From: Cyanoderma ruficeps | Taxonomy: Eukaryota > Chordata > Aves > Passeriformes > Timaliidae | Direction: 5' to 3' | Assembly (NCBI GenBank): GCA_008694505.1 | Contig: VZDJ01000623.1 | Location: 18,781,754-18,845,753 of the forward strand | DNA length: 64,000 bases | Shown here: positions 1 to 12,346 of the stretch, one piece after another | How positions within the stretch are numbered: position 1 is the first letter of the stretch | Layout: each line of letters begins with the position of its first letter | The notes under the pieces: generated by a model | Seen by the model: the letters and a program-made list of their open reading frames with translations, nothing else | Database searches by the model: none | Told to the model about the DNA's origin: nothing | Made by a program: the position numbers and the translations under genes

Positions 1-137
1 AGGCTCAGAGGTGGGTTAATTTATTGTACTGCTTGTGTCCATCCCCATATTAGATGATGATCTGGTGCCAACTTTCACATGTATTGAACTCTGTGTTCCT
101 CTATGCTGAAATCTAACCATAATTGCTTTTACCTTCA

Positions 138-229
138 GAACCATGAAACTGAACATCATCTTCTTGCTGGCAGTGGTGAACACTGGAGCCTCTAATTATC
201 ACCCCATAGAGGGGACATCCTGTGAAATG
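138..229 (+). CDS. LRRC32: LRRC32 first coding exon (signal peptide)
   Basis: The ATG at 143 opens a 29-residue segment with a hydrophobic core (IIFLLAVV), a typical signal peptide, ending in SCEM just before the donor ATG|GTAAGG. Just upstream, TTTTACCTTCAG ends at 137, a good splice acceptor. So this exon probably starts at 138 with 5 nt of 5' UTR, and a separate 5' non-coding exon and the promoter lie left of the window. It is too short for ordinary ORF finding but is needed to supply secretion. Confidence 0.85.
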
Positions 230-3200
230 GTAAGGAGGGATTCCCACTCAGGCCGTTTGGGATCTGCAATGAGGCTGGGACACCCTTGTTACAGGCACTG
301 AGCACAAACAGCCATAGTCTCTGAAAAGGGAAATCCCCCAGGACCAGGCTTTCTGTGGTGGCAGAGGTGGGATTTGCAGGGTTAGGGGATGGGGAGGGGG
401 CACTTCTCAGGCTGTGTCCTTTTTGTAGTGACAGCACAAAAGAGGGGTGGAGGAGGGGTGAGGCAGGAAGAAGGATCATTATCTCAGGTTTTTCTTTCTA
501 AAGGGGAGCTGGTTAAAAGGTATTTGACCTGATTTCCCTAAGACCATAGAGGGGTTCTGGGACTGAGACAGAGAAAGGACTTCGACCTAAAATCAACTCC
601 TTTCTATCAGGCCTAGGTTCTTTGTGCTTTAAATAAAGAATACTCTGTGAAATACATCTATACCAGCCCTTTTGTAATAGCAGGGAGACTGACCTCCTCT
701 GCCCTGACACAGCATTGCTGCCAGAGAAGTTGCACCTGACTTCTGCTGGAGGAAAAAAGAACTGACAAAGCCTCTTGCTCTAGTACAAAATTTTCTCCTT
801 GGATTTTTGCAAGCACCTGGTACAATATCATAAATGTTATTCAGACCTGAACTTTCTCCCTTCCCTATCAAAGTGTTTCTGACTGTAACAGGCTTTCAAA
901 AATACCATTTTTTTTTCCTGAATATTGAAGCCTCTTAGCACAAATCTTCAAGAATTTCCAAAATAGGAAAAAAAAATACTTACTAGCTGTACACAACTCC
1001 CTTATGGGACTGAATGCATTCCTGCCCACCTGCTGTGTTGCTGCACTTCCTGAATTCCAAAGAACTTAAAACCTAGTTTATATAGAACGATCTTGGGAAA
1101 GAAATTGAGTAGTTCAGTTCATTGGCTGGAGAGGGAAGACTGAGGAAGCTTGGGTCCCATGTACCACAGTCAAGTGAAGGCTGGGCTGGACATACAATAA
1201 TCCAAGCAGATTTGTCCCATCCCAGTTTTTGGATGGGTCACAGATCCGGCTGACTGCTGAGAAGTAAACACGTGCTCATTTCCACCACTTCACCATAAAT
1301 TGGTTTCATCAAGCCAATGACACCATGCTCCAAGCAGTTAACTGAGATAAATTTAAGCTCTGACAGAAAGCTGCAGTCAAAGACTGGGATGCTCCTCTCA
1401 AATAAATGAACATCTTAGCATTGAGGATGTTGATGCTGATCATCTTCCTTCACTGGATGTTTCCTCCAATGAAAGGTGCATGTCAATCCAAGCACTGTTT
1501 AAAGAGAAAATGAACTACTGGATTAGCTGCTGGGTTCATTGAAGTCCTGCATTACTATTTTCCATCACAGGCTCACTGTTTCACATGGTACTTTTCCTGT
1601 GGTGACACCTTTAAAACAGCAAGGGCTCAGAATTTAATACTTTCATCCCAAGTCTCCTGGAAGAGGCATGAGTCAGAAACTCGTGCCCATCTCTGACTCA
1701 CCACCAGTACTCCTGTCATTGAACAAGAACCCCAGAAGAGATTTTAAGAAGTAAGCAATCTCTACCAGACCCTTGACAAAAGAGTGAGCTGCACTGATTA
1801 TACAAGTTATGGCATATCTACTTGTTTGCAAGACAACAAGGTACAGCTTAAATGCCAGGACGTTCTTCCTAACTCATGTTGCCATCCAAGGACAGGCAAG
1901 GCTTCAAGCAGAGCATGTTCTACTTCACAAAGAAAGATGTTTCTGCGAATTCATGTTTGCTGGCAAAGAATAAGCTTTGAAATAATTTACAGAAAGGAAG
2001 GGATTTCAGGAAATTCTGTTTTACCTTGGATTGAGGGGGTGCATGATCAGTTATCACAGGTCAGGTGATGTGGGGTACCCGGGCAAACTGCTGAGGTTTG
2101 ATTCTGTAGCTGAGACTAAGGGAGCTTCCCACCTGTGAAGCTTTCCTAGGAATGGCTATGGACACCACACAAGTGCAGGTCAGTGCCAAGTGGCTGCAGC
2201 CCAAATTCTTTGGTTCAAATGTTCATGAGTTGACAAAGGAGAACACGAGAGGAGGCCTGGATCCAGCTGCTTTTTTTGTAGGGCTCTTAGGAACATGGAT
2301 GACAACTTCCTCCCAGTGCTGAGCAGTGAAGAACTGAAACAAGAATCCAAATTATGTTCAGCTTTTGAGTTGTTGGATCATATTTTTTTTTCCAGCACAT
2401 GAATAGCATTAGATACTGAAGGATACTGAAGAATACTGAGGGGACCAAATACTCCTCACCCTGCAATACTTCTTGACAATGGACTTGAAATAAACTGATG
2501 GCAGCACTGACAAAAAAGATGAAAGCAGAACATGAGACTGGCAACATCAGCTTTTCCAGTCTCAGGCTGCCAACCCATTGGGCTAAGAGGTGGGAAGATA
2601 CACCAAAGAGATGCTCCATCCCACTGAGATGTGCTTTATCTTTTCTTCCTATTCCTAATGAGCATGAAATTCATGCAGTTTGAGTCTCAGAGGAGTAAAG
2701 AAGGTGTAGAAGAGAAGAAATATGGTGAAGATCAAAATAGTCAGCGAAAAGGAATGATGGTTTTAAAATAAATATGGGAGGGGAACTATTATAGGATCAA
2801 AAGGCAAGCAGTGGTAAGTATAGGTTTTATCTGTCCCTTTTATCCCTGGGACAGTTCCATGGATGCAGATTAAAGGCCAAATCCTGCAAGATAAATGGTG
2901 ATCTGGGACTGACCTCTCACCCATTGACTTCAGTGAAAACCAGCTGGCTGGCATTGACAGGAGCTGGATCAGAACTTTACTAAGATACTTTCTCCCAGGA
3001 GGAGTGAAGGGGATTCTACACTTGTTGAGATTTGGCTTAAAGTGTCTGAAGAAACCTGGCATCTGCCTTAGGCTGCAAAGTACCTGCTGCTTTTTCACTC
3101 TGGATATTTTTTTTATCCTTCTGGCTTCTGCCTCTTCCACAAACCAAATAAAAAAAGGCTTCCTTCTCATGTCTTGGAGCTAAGCCCAACTCTAGGCATA

Positions 3201-6200
3201 TTTTAGTTCAAAATGAGCAATTCTACAATGGCTTTCCAGGAAAAAAATAATGTTAGGGAGAGGCCAGAAAATTTCTTTATTTCTTTCTCCCTAATATTTT
3301 TAGCTGGGGGAGATTAAAGTGAATTGGAGGGTGGGGGGGAGGAAAAGGGTTTCAGGTTTTTGTAGTCAATTTACTTGGTATCTTTGGGAAAGATGTATTA
3401 TAGGAAGGACTGTGGAGCAGTCTGACTACATCTAGACTTTAAATGAGCACTTGTACTTCTCTGACACATTTTTGTGTGGTCTCCAAAATTTAGATTATGC
3501 AAAAGAGATTCACAAAAGATTGAGTAGCGCCGCACTTCTCAAAAGCAGACGTGCCACTCCATTCACCTCAAAGTTCACATGAAATAGATGGGGTTTAATA
3601 TTCTTTACTTTTAATGTTTCTTTAGTATCTGAAAAGATTTGCATCATGGAATCTGGTCCTGCCTCTCCATGGAAATTAAGAGTCAACAGATTTTTTTTTT
3701 TTATTTATTTCTTTTCTGATCTTTCTACAAATACTATATGGCCCAGACACCCAAAGACATTCATGACAAGAGTTTTTCTCCAGTAAATTAAATACTGCCT
3801 AAGCCTTTCAGATTCCACTTCCTCACAGTGCTGTATGTTCTCCTTATTAACAAAATATAGCTTGATATTTATGCAAGGATGATCATGTCCATGTTCCCAA
3901 TCTTCTTTATGAACACACACTCCAAATTTGGCCTGGACACAGACTCAAGCCTAGCTGCAATTAAACAGACTTGCTTCTGGAAGATGGATTTCATTTTGAC
4001 ATTTGGGGGTTTTTTTTCTCTATCTGCTGCTGAGAATTGGCCTGAAAAAGTATGACCCTTGCTGCACCTCACAGCTTTTTTCTCTCTCAAGTGAAGGTTT
4101 TACAGAATTTGTCTTTTCTGTGCTGTGTCATGTGTGTTTTGTCAGAGCGGTTTCACACATGGCGCTTTCCGTATGCAAGAAGGGAACTGTTACCTTACCA
4201 AAAGAATAAACACGGATAGTAAAAGCAGGAAGAGTTTGGAGATTTACATCAGAAATATTTCAGTTATTGAACTACCCATTTTGGATAGAGGTGCATTACT
4301 AAAATAAGTCATGGCTAAAGGAAAACTTGATCAAATATCTGAGGGTGTGACAATGAAGGAGAGACAGGTTTTGTGATGTAGGATCCTTATATGTTTTTCC
4401 ACCTCCTTGCTTTGGGACCCAGACTACCAGGAGAGTGCAGCTTTTTCAAGTACTGCTTACTTTTGCAAATTGAGTTTGACAAATCTAGTACAGAGATGAA
4501 AATGAGAAAATTAAACATCAGAAGAAAAATGAAGAAACGGTGCTTGATTGCAATGGAAAAGGGGCAGAACTCCTTCACTTGTGACTATTAAAAGGAGTCC
4601 AGGAGAAAGGTACAAAAGGGAGAGTTTTCAGTAGGTATCGCACAGAGAAAAAGCTCTACTGTTGTAAGTCAGAGGTGCCTTTAAAATGAACAGAGTGCTG
4701 TTATCTGCAGAGAGGTGTTAGGAGTGTTGCTCTTGCTGTCTCATTGCTCAATGTGGTGGGATCAGTGCTTCAGGAGGAGGTTCTGCCTGGATCTTGAATG
4801 TTATTTTCCTTATATATATCATGCAAAAATGTTTTTAATTTGTCACATGACAAACTCTTTTCTCTCTTTTTCTGGCAGGCAAACTCACAGGCATTTTGCC
4901 ACAACAGAGATCTCCACCAAATCCCTCACGAGCTCCATCTGAATGTAAACAAAATAGATCTGTCTGGAAATCTGATTCGAAGCATCCCTGAAGTGCCGTT
5001 ATCATTTTACACTTCCCTCCAGCATCTGGATTTAAGCTTCAACCAGATAAGCTTCATCACGTCTGGAGTGTTTGCACACATGACGAGTTTGCTGGAAATA
5101 AATTTAGCCAACAATCATTTACATGAGCTTGCTCAGAATGGGACAGAGGGGATTGGACTTTTGCCCAAGGTGGAAATAATGGACTTGTCCCACAACAATC
5201 TCTACAATGGGATGGCTGAATATTTCATTAAACAAGCTCCAACACTGCGGTATCTTTCCTTGGCAGACAACAGTATTGTAATGATATCGCACAAGATGTT
5301 TCAGGGATCTCCCAGTCTTGTGGAAATTGATCTTCAGAGAAATATCATCATGGAAATAGAAGAAGGTGCTTTTGAGACTCTAGCGAACCTTTCCAAACTC
5401 AATCTCTCCACAAATTCAATTACTTGCATCTCTGATTTCAACCTCAGGCAGTTGGAGATACTTGACCTTAGCAGGAATAGCATTGAGACTTTCAGCATCA
5501 CAAAGTCAAATGATGAATATAATTTAAGAGGTCTGGACCTTAGTGAAAACAAATTGCTTCACTTCCCAGTCTTCCCTCAGGTAAATAAACTGGTAACTCT
5601 GAATTTATCAAATAATTTAATCCAGCTCACTGCTGAATCCCCTTATAATAAAATGGACTATATGGATAATGAATGGCTCGATGCTTCTTTTCATCTCCTT
5701 GATCAGAAGCGAAGCAAAAATACGAGTTCTCTTTATTTATCCCAGCTTGTATATTTAGACTTAAGTTATAATGAAATCAAATCCATTCCAGATGGGTTCT
5801 TTGAGTCAATGTTGTCCCTTCACACCCTTAATCTCAGCAGAAACTGTCTTCAGGCATTTGCAGTAAGTCATGACAGCACATTGATCTCCCTAACTGTCCT
5901 TGACCTGAGCTACAATGCTTTGCAGAACCTTCTCCTCAATGCTGGTGCTTTGCCAAATTTGAGGGAGTTTCATATCCAAAACAACAACCTCCAGACCCTG
6001 CAATCCGACATCTTTTCCAGTCTTCCTAGCCTCAGACTTCTTAACCTACAGAGCAATAATATCAGCCTTTGCCACATGTACTCAGGATTAGCTAAGCAAA
6101 GACTTGCTGGAGAGGAAAGTGGTTGTGTGTCTTTTGTCGATTCTCCTGCTCTGCAGTACTTGTACCTGGCTGACAACATGCTGAGCATCCTACCAGCACA

Positions 6201-6819
6201 CACCTTCTACAAGACTCCACTGCTTGTCTTGGATCTCTCCATGAACCCTGGACTGAAAATAGAACTTAAAGCACTAGCAGGACTGGAGAAGTCTCTGGAA
6301 TACTTGCATTTACATGGCAATAGCCTGATAGATTTAAATATCGACTTGCCTTGTTTTAGTCACCTTAAACATTTGAACCTCTCTGAAAATCAGCTGAACT
6401 GGCTGCCTAAGTGGGGTAGTGACTCTCCACTGGAAGTTCTAGACCTACGCAACAATAGGTTCAGTACATTAGAGGACAGCAATATTTTAGCATTAGAAAA
6501 TTCACTTAAAAACTTGTATCTCTCTGGGAACCCACTCAACTGCTGTGGAAACATCTGGCTTTCATCAATGATCCAGAACAAAAATGTCCAGATCCCCAAC
6601 GTGGAGGACTTAACATGCCAGTACATTCAGAGCTTCGGGTATTGGGAAGAAATGCACATTGGGAACATTAGACCAGAAGACTGTGAAAAGGAGGATCTGA
6701 AGAAAACCAACATCCTCATTATATTAACATTTGTACTAGTTTTATCTGTGATCATCATTGGTGTAGGTTCATTTTTTTGCTTCCGAAGGCAAAACTTTAG
6801 CCCTCAGTTTAAAGCATAG
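143..6819 (+). CDS. LRRC32: LRRC32 (GARP), latent TGF-beta docking receptor; join(143..229, 4879..6819)
   Basis: Type I membrane protein which, in mammals, holds latent TGF-beta1 on regulatory T cells, platelets and endothelium. The two exons splice in phase 0 to give 675 residues (human about 662). Order: signal peptide about 1-17; N-cap with Cys27 and Cys36; about 20 leucine-rich repeats up to residue ~580; C-terminal cap with Cys584, Cys585, Cys609 and Cys631; membrane helix about 641-664; an 11-residue tail starting RRQ and ending FKA, as in mammalian GARP. Cys212 (5425-5427, in a TCISDF context) and Cys352 (5845-5847, in SRNCL) fit human Cys211 and Cys350, which disulfide-bond to the TGF-beta pro-domain. 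The tail and PEDCEK motif favour LRRC32 over its paralogue NRROS (LRRC33). No stop or frameshift interrupts it. Identity rests on recalled family sequence; no search was run. Confidence 0.93.
230..4878 (+). other. LRRC32 intron 1
   Basis: Intron of 4649 bp, donor GTAAGG, acceptor TTTTTCTGGCAG. It contains no recognisable gene or fresh transposon. There are short low-complexity runs (A/T tracts near 900-980, 2370, 3700), a small ~10-bp tandem (about 2411-2440) and one possible ancient repeat at about 2863-2990. Small open frames here have no family resemblance. Confidence 0.8.
2863..2990. repeat. possible ancient amniote interspersed repeat
   Basis: The stretch contains AAATCCTGCA, then CCATTGACTTCAGTG, then GGAGCTGGATCAGA. 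This arrangement is reminiscent of very old CR1-related amniote repeats, where 'ccattgacttcaatggg' is common. It is weakly conserved and judged only by eye. Confidence 0.3.
4879..6819 (+). CDS. LRRC32: LRRC32 main exon (leucine-rich repeats, membrane helix, tail)
   Basis: The acceptor TTTTTCTGGCAG ends at 4878 and the exon begins with GCA (Ala30), so it continues the frame of 143..229 exactly. It encodes residues 30-675 and the TAG stop at 6817-6819. Repeats follow the LxxLxLxxNxL pattern throughout. Several N-glycosylation sequons occur in the ectodomain (for example NLS and NTS contexts). The open frame also runs upstream through intron sequence to an ATG at 4798, but that start lacks a signal peptide and is not supported. 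Confidence 0.95.
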   Translation, partial: ANSQAFCHNRDLHQIPHELHLNVNKIDLSGNLIRSIPEVPLSFYTSLQHLDLSFNQISFITSGVFAHMTSLLEINLANNHLHELAQNGTEGIGLLPKVEIMDLSHNNLYNGMAEYFIKQAPTLRYLSLADNSIVMISHKMFQGSPSLVEIDLQRNIIMEIEEGAFETLANLSKLNLSTNSITCISDFNLRQLEILDLSRNSIETFSITKSNDEYNLRGLDLSENKLLHFPVFPQVNKLVTLNLSNNLIQLTAESPYNKMDYMDNEWLDASFHLLDQKRSKNTSSLYLSQLVYLDLSYNEIKSIPDGFFESMLSLHTLNLSRNCLQAFAVSHDSTLISLTVLDLSYNALQNLLLNAGALPNLREFHIQNNNLQTLQSDIFSSLPSLRLLNLQSNNISLCHMYSGLAKQRLAGEESGCVSFVDSPALQYLYLADNMLSILPAHTFYKTPLLVLDLSMNPGLKIELKALAGLEKSLEYLHLHGNSLIDLNIDLPCFSHLKHLNLSENQLNWLPKWGSDSPLEVLDLRNNRFSTLEDSNILALENSLKNLYLSGNPLNCCGNIWLSSMIQNKNVQIPNVEDLTCQYIQSFGYWEEMHIGNIRPEDCEKEDLKKTNILIILTFVLVLSVIIIGVGSFFCFRRQNFSPQFKA

Positions 6820-8475
6820 GAACACAAAATGCCTTGAAAACTGAAGAAATCAGGTGCTACCCTGGTACTGTGTAGAAATTAAGGATAAAATTTTCATCTT
6901 TGAGTTTTAACTGTGGATTTTAAGGCGGTTTGGAAGTGTCCCTGAACCACACCACTGTAGTGGTCTGGGTTGCAGGGAATTGGAAGGAGAATTTGCTGTT
7001 TTGCACATGCTTCATTCACACAGAGATCTGCTTAAAAGATTACACAGTGTTAGAAGAGGCCACTGTAAAGTTCTGCTGTTGTTTTGAGGGATGTGTAATT
7101 TAAACCAGCTCAAAAGAAAAAGGCCTCTAAGGTCTTGAGACCTGAGACTTTTCACTAAGCTCAGATGATGCCATCAGCCAATTAGGAAATCATTTCTCAA
7201 AGTTATGTGCCTCCACAAGATGTTTCAATTTAGTCTGAGCTTTGCTTTTACTTAGCTGGTTAGCTCCTAACTGTTCTTAAACTGAACTCACACAAACATA
7301 TGCCAGAGTGGGCCAAAACACAATCTTCACTCCATGGAGTTGGTTGTATAATTCCCCTTGAGCTCCAAAACAATGAGAATTTAGCTAAAAACAAAAGAAA
7401 CCCAAATGGAAATTTTAAGTAGTGTCCATTGTGCTCCTGCCTACCATTTAGACAGCTGACCATGGAAACCAAAGAGCATGTGGTAGGAACCTCTTTGGAT
7501 ATCTCATTTTATTTGTTAGGATGTTGCTCCAGTCACTGGGGCATGGCATGAGAGGTAGATGAGGTCAATTAGTTCTGGCACTAGTACCCACGAGGGATGT
7601 AAAAGAAATCTCAACCATTATAAAACTGCTGATGTTACCCAGATCGGCTCAGAAGGTCACAGGTCCACAGTTTAACTAAAAGAGGAGAAATTTGCCTCTC
7701 ACGTGCAATACAGATTGAACTGAGTATAATGTGAAGAAAATAATCTCTGGGGTGAATACTTTGAAAAAGAAAAATCTTGGAGAATGCATTTCAACCAGCT
7801 AGAATTGGACTGAAAGGCTTACATTTCTAAGGAAAACTGGGGGAAATTTATGGCATGCAGTTGTATTTCAATACAGAAGAATAATATATCTATCTTTAAA
7901 GGTCACGGAAGGTTGGACTGCAAAAAGATACCGTTGTGAAATGATACACAGGGAACCCAGTCCTGTGGCATTATTCAGATCAGATGTCCACTGCATCACC
8001 CTAAAAAGATGTTAAAGTCTAGAGGATGGGCTGTAAGAAAAATTATGTAGATCCTCATTCTGTGATGGGTTTAACACAGCTAACATGCTACACTGCTAAA
8101 AGTTGACACTGACATACATTTTGTTCTGTACCCTGAGAGAAAATTCACCCTTTTCAAGTGAAGAAAAGCTCACCAACAGTGAGAGCCTGACCTGCTGATG
8201 GGGTGCAATGGCTTCAAAAGGGACTCTATCAGGTCTTCTGTTAATGCCACAAACTGTATATTAAGGCATATAACAGAAATAGAGGTCAAACCAAAACCTG
8301 TCCAGGTAAATAACTCAGAGTCAAATTGCTGCTTCATTTCTGTTTGTTCAAGCTAGTGAATGAAAAAAATAGCACACTACAAAAAGGTGTATAATTCTAT
8401 TTTTAAAGCAGCTATGTAAGAAACTGGCTGGTGGATTCCACTGTGGAATTTTGTATAATAAAAATATATTTGAAT
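6820..8475 (+). other. LRRC32: probable LRRC32 3' UTR
   Basis: Follows the LRRC32 stop directly and contains no long open frame, splice-like pattern or CR1 element. Mammalian LRRC32 also carries a long 3' UTR in its last exon. The right end is set by the AATAAA at 8457-8462; transcript data would be needed to confirm it. Confidence 0.5.
8457..8462 (+). promoter_or_regulatory. candidate LRRC32 polyadenylation signal
   Basis: A canonical AATAAA about 1.64 kb after the stop, followed within 40 nt by a GT-rich stretch (GGGTTGTG). Another AATAAA at 8967-8972 lies beyond a CR1 fragment and is a less attractive alternative. Confidence 0.4.
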
Positions 8476-8724
8476 TTTGTAAAAAGCACAGGGTTGTGAA
8501 TATATTAAATCACCAGTTTGAAATGCTCCACAGCTAAAAAGAAAAGCCTTCCTATTTTTCCTATGGTGTTCAGACTTCACCTTAGACCTTTACCTTCTGG
8601 TCCTGAAGAAGGGACAGCTGTTCCATATCTCAGAGGGCAACCAGTGGAGACCAAGAAGATCTACTGAAGATGTAGCCCAAAATTTGGAATAGATTTTTCA
8701 GAGAACTTGTGAATAACCCATCCC

Positions 8725-8870
8725 AGAAGTGTCCAAGGCCAGGTTGGGCGGTGCTTTGAACAAGCTGGTCTAGCAGAAGATGTCCCTGCCCATGGGAATG
8801 GGGTGGGAACTAGACGGTCTTGCAAGTCCTTTCCAACCCAAAGCATTCTGTGATTCCGTGATTCTACAAA
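8725..8870 (+). mobile_element. CR1 LINE 3' fragment
   Basis: Shows the CR1 3'-end order: 'gtccaaggccaggttggg', 'ctttgaacaagctggtctag', 'gatgtccctgcccatgg', 'ggaactaga', 'cctttccaaccca', then the terminal ATTCTGTGATTCCGTGATTCT repeats. The + orientation is set by the terminal repeats at the right end. It lies just past the likely 3' end of LRRC32. Confidence 0.9.
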
Positions 8871-9839
8871 TTTGCACAAAGCCTCAGCAGCAATGGGGCC
8901 TGACCTAGCATCTATAAAAGCCCATGCTTGAGCCCCTAATTGTCCAAGCCTTTATTCAAGTAGGGAAATAAAGTCTAGTTTTTAGTCTCTAGTCCGTAGT
9001 CTAGTAGATTGCACAAGCAGCAATCCCAGGAACTAGTTGGAAGTCCAAAGCTGAAGATGCTGACCCTTTCCCTTGGTGTGAAGGCAAGCTGAGTTGTGTG
9101 CCCAGGCACAGGTTAATCTGCCACACACCGAGTTTATGCCTTTTGTGTCAAGCATGACAGTCCTCTTCTCAGAGCCAGTATTAACTTGACTAGCACAACT
9201 GGAATTAGTTAACAACCTGATGACAGAGTCAAACCCGTTTAATTAATAGTTTTCACACCACTTTTATTTGGCTCTCCCAAAACGAAGTGCTTGTTATTAC
9301 TACACATCTGGGGCTAATTAGATTTCCATTGACTTCCCCAGGATCAAAAACAGTTTTCTCAAGAATAAGCCTCAGGAGTGAAATGCAGAATGGCTTGTTT
9401 GGATTTTTCTGTTAGCAGGATACTCAGTGACATGACCCTGCTCCAGCCAATTCTATTGTTCTGGATGGGGTGAGGAGCAAGAAGGGGAAAAAAAACCCAA
9501 GAATAAAATAGCACAGAGGGAAAAAAAAGGGAGAAATGTGAGGACTGCAAAATAGGGGGCATGCAGCTGGCAGCCCCAGGTCTTGCCTCTCCTGTCTCTT
9601 ACTGTGTCTTCAAGAAGTCCAAATGCCAAACAATGATCCTGCAGAAATGTAGACGTTACTCACACTTTACTTATCTTCCCACCAGTCAGGTCCATTTTTC
9701 TAATATGTTGGTGGCACGGTTTAAAGAAGAAGAAAATTAACTCTATCCCAGCTGACACCAGGATAGTGGGCATGATACAGGCTGTTTCGACCGGAATTTT
9801 GCAAGCAAGAATTTTCACCCTCATTTACTGCTTTTCATA

Positions 9840-9962
9840 AAGTCCTTGCAACAGGCTTGCAACCTGGTCTTGAACACTTACAGGAATGGGGCAACCTGTT
9901 CCAGTATTTCACCACCCTCTGAGTAAAGCATTTCTACATAACATCTAATCTAAATGTGCCTG
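9840..9962 (-). mobile_element. CR1 LINE fragment
   Basis: Contains the reverse-oriented CR1 phrases 'cttgaacacttacaggaatgggg', 'caacctgttccagtatttcaccaccctc' and 'taacatctaatctaaat'. Both ends are truncated and it is moderately diverged. Confidence 0.8.
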
Positions 9963-12084
9963 GCATCAGCTAGATGTAAGTGCTGGAAACATTAGGAATG
10001 CTAGAAAAACTAGGAACAGAGAGAGGCCCTAAATGCTCAGCAAGTCATGACTCATGTTAGCCATCCATGGAAAGTAAGTCTCAGTTCCCAGGAGCATTGG
10101 CTTTTTTTTTTTTTTCCCTCCAAAGCACCCTTTTATTTTTCTGCAAAGTACTTTGTACCCCAACAGAGTACCAGGGCCTCTAGCTACAGACTTCTCTGCA
10201 GGGACTCCACTCAGCCCTAAACTAGCCACAGTAGGTCAGTATACAACACAGTAAGTGCCTTCTAATATTTTGGGAGCCCAAAGCATTTGGTATCCTATTC
10301 TATCTAACTCCCATGTCATTCAGTACTTTCTTGGGGAGAAAAAAAAAAAACAAACCTGCACAACAACTTGGATCCCCTGTAGCTCCATGAAAAGGAAAAC
10401 CAGGCGAGGTATCCTCTAGCCATATTATTTTCCATAAACAATTACCTATTCTGTTTGTGCATACATGTGCGAAGGCACAGACTCACAAGGCTAGTTTAAG
10501 AAACAGATCATTTCAGGATTAGCTTTGTTTAACTTAAATTAGAACAGCCTGTGCTAAAGGATCATCTGTAATAACAAACAGCCTGTGGTTCTGCTGCTTG
10601 TGGATTCCTGTCCATGTGAAACATTTCGATCAAGATTTTCAAAAGTGATCACTGATTCATTTCAGATGCCTAAATTTGCAGCCTGTGTCTTTCCAACCTT
10701 GAAACAAGTCACATTTTCCAGAAAACTGGGTCCATTTCCTCTCAAAACCAAGGCTCTGTGGTGTGTCTTATACAATCCCCAGGAAAAAAAAAAATGAGAT
10801 TGTCCAGATGTGTATATAATTATTTCACTTAGAGTTTTCTAATGATAGTTTCTGTTCCTCCAGAGTTGTTTGGAACAGCTGAAGAGCTGAAAACTAGCAA
10901 TGTCAACACCTCCTCTGCCCTGTAGTCTGCCCTCAGAAGGACCATATTACACCCAAGTTAACTATCCCCCACTCTCAGTCCCATCCTCAGCTATTGTGGG
11001 CAAATTTGAGTGAAAAAAGAAAAAATAGACCTAAGAAAAGAACAAAGAATTAAGTGTAGTGTCTTCAGCTTCCTGTCAATGCTGCAACTATGCAGCCAGA
11101 ACAGATTTTAGTGCCATGGGTCCTGGAATGGTGAGGGTACAAATAGATTTTGCCAAGAAAAAAAGAGGAATAAGGAATGAGAGGAGTTTATAGCCATCAA
11201 AGTGCTCAGTGTGAGTGATGTGAGTGATGGGAGAAGGAGAAAACAAAGCGTTTTGTGATGTGATTCCCTCTGAGGAGTGAAGAAAGGAAAGTACTTTAGA
11301 AGAACAGGCAGTGGTAGGTATTTACCCACCTCTCCCCAAGAGTTTAGAGATCAGTGAAGCTTCATTCAATTTCTTGTAGAGGAAGGGTGAGAAGAGAGCC
11401 TAGGAGACATATGATGAAGCAGAAATGAAGGAAGATAGAAGTGAAAGATGGAAGGGAAATTGAGTAGAGAACTGAGTTTTAGTACAATTAATGTCTTCGT
11501 GAAGGGGAACAAAGAAGTGTAACTGGAAACTGAAGAGCATCAAATAGAGAGGGATAGGAAAAGATTTGCAAAGAGGTAGAGATGAGCTGTGCAGAGCAGG
11601 AGGAGACACAGGTGCCTTGGTTAGACCACATGCTAGCTACTTACAAGTGTGTGATGCATGAAAACAGAGGAGGACATCAGTTCATGCAGGGTGGCAAACA
11701 AGTGTGAAGTAAAGAGGGAAATGGGATGAAGCTGAAATAGGAGGAAAAAGAGACAGAAGGATTTTCTGAAGAGGGTCTCACAGACTGTACAACACTCTTT
11801 CTCCTTCATCTGGAGGCTGATGCAACAGGATACTAACTAAAATTTTGGCAAAAAATGAGGGAACAGTCTTGTAACACTGGGAGAGTCACTTTTCTCCCAA
11901 GCTATTGTTCATGGCAGCTCTGCAGCATTGCAGAGCCAAGCTAGTTCCACAGATTTCCTCCTCCTGTCCATGTCTAACAGTCATTGCTTCAAAGACACGC
12001 TTGGGAGACATGTGGGACACTTTACTGCAGCCTTTCAGTACTTAGAATCAAAAAAAGAGAGCATCTTTTAAAATAGGCTTTTAA

Positions 12085-12346
12085 AACAGGAAATGGAGGA
12101 ACAGTTTTAAACTAAAAGAGGGGAGATTTGGACTAGACATGATGAAGAAATTCTTTACTGTGAGGGAGTGAGGTAGTGGCAAAAGTTGCCAAGGAGCTGT
12201 AGATGCCCCATCCTTGAAAGTCAGATTGGACAGGACTTTGGGCAATCTGAGCCTAGTGGGTGGCATCCCTGCCTCTGTCAGGGGGTTTGGAACTGGATGA
12301 TCTTTAAAATCTATTCCAGCCCCAAACACTCTGTAATTCTATTATT
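12085..12346 (+). mobile_element. CR1 LINE 3' fragment
   Basis: Starts in 'cagttttaaactaaaagaggggagatttgg', runs through 'gaagaaattctttactgtgaggg', 'ccatccttgaaagtcagattggacaggactttgggcaa' and 'tggaactggatgatcttta', and ends with degenerate ATTCTATTATT repeats. Confidence 0.9.

Noticed and set aside
4798..4878. ATG at 4798 as the LRRC32 start
   Set aside because: It lies in the intron polypyrimidine region, lacks a signal peptide, and a better signal-peptide exon in matching phase exists at 143-229.
9715..9767. The phrase 'aagaagaaaattaactctatcccagctgacaccagg', which recalls the end of some avian LTR or interspersed elements
   Set aside because: Only about 50 bp is recognisable, with no LTR boundaries or target duplication, so I cannot assign it to a family.
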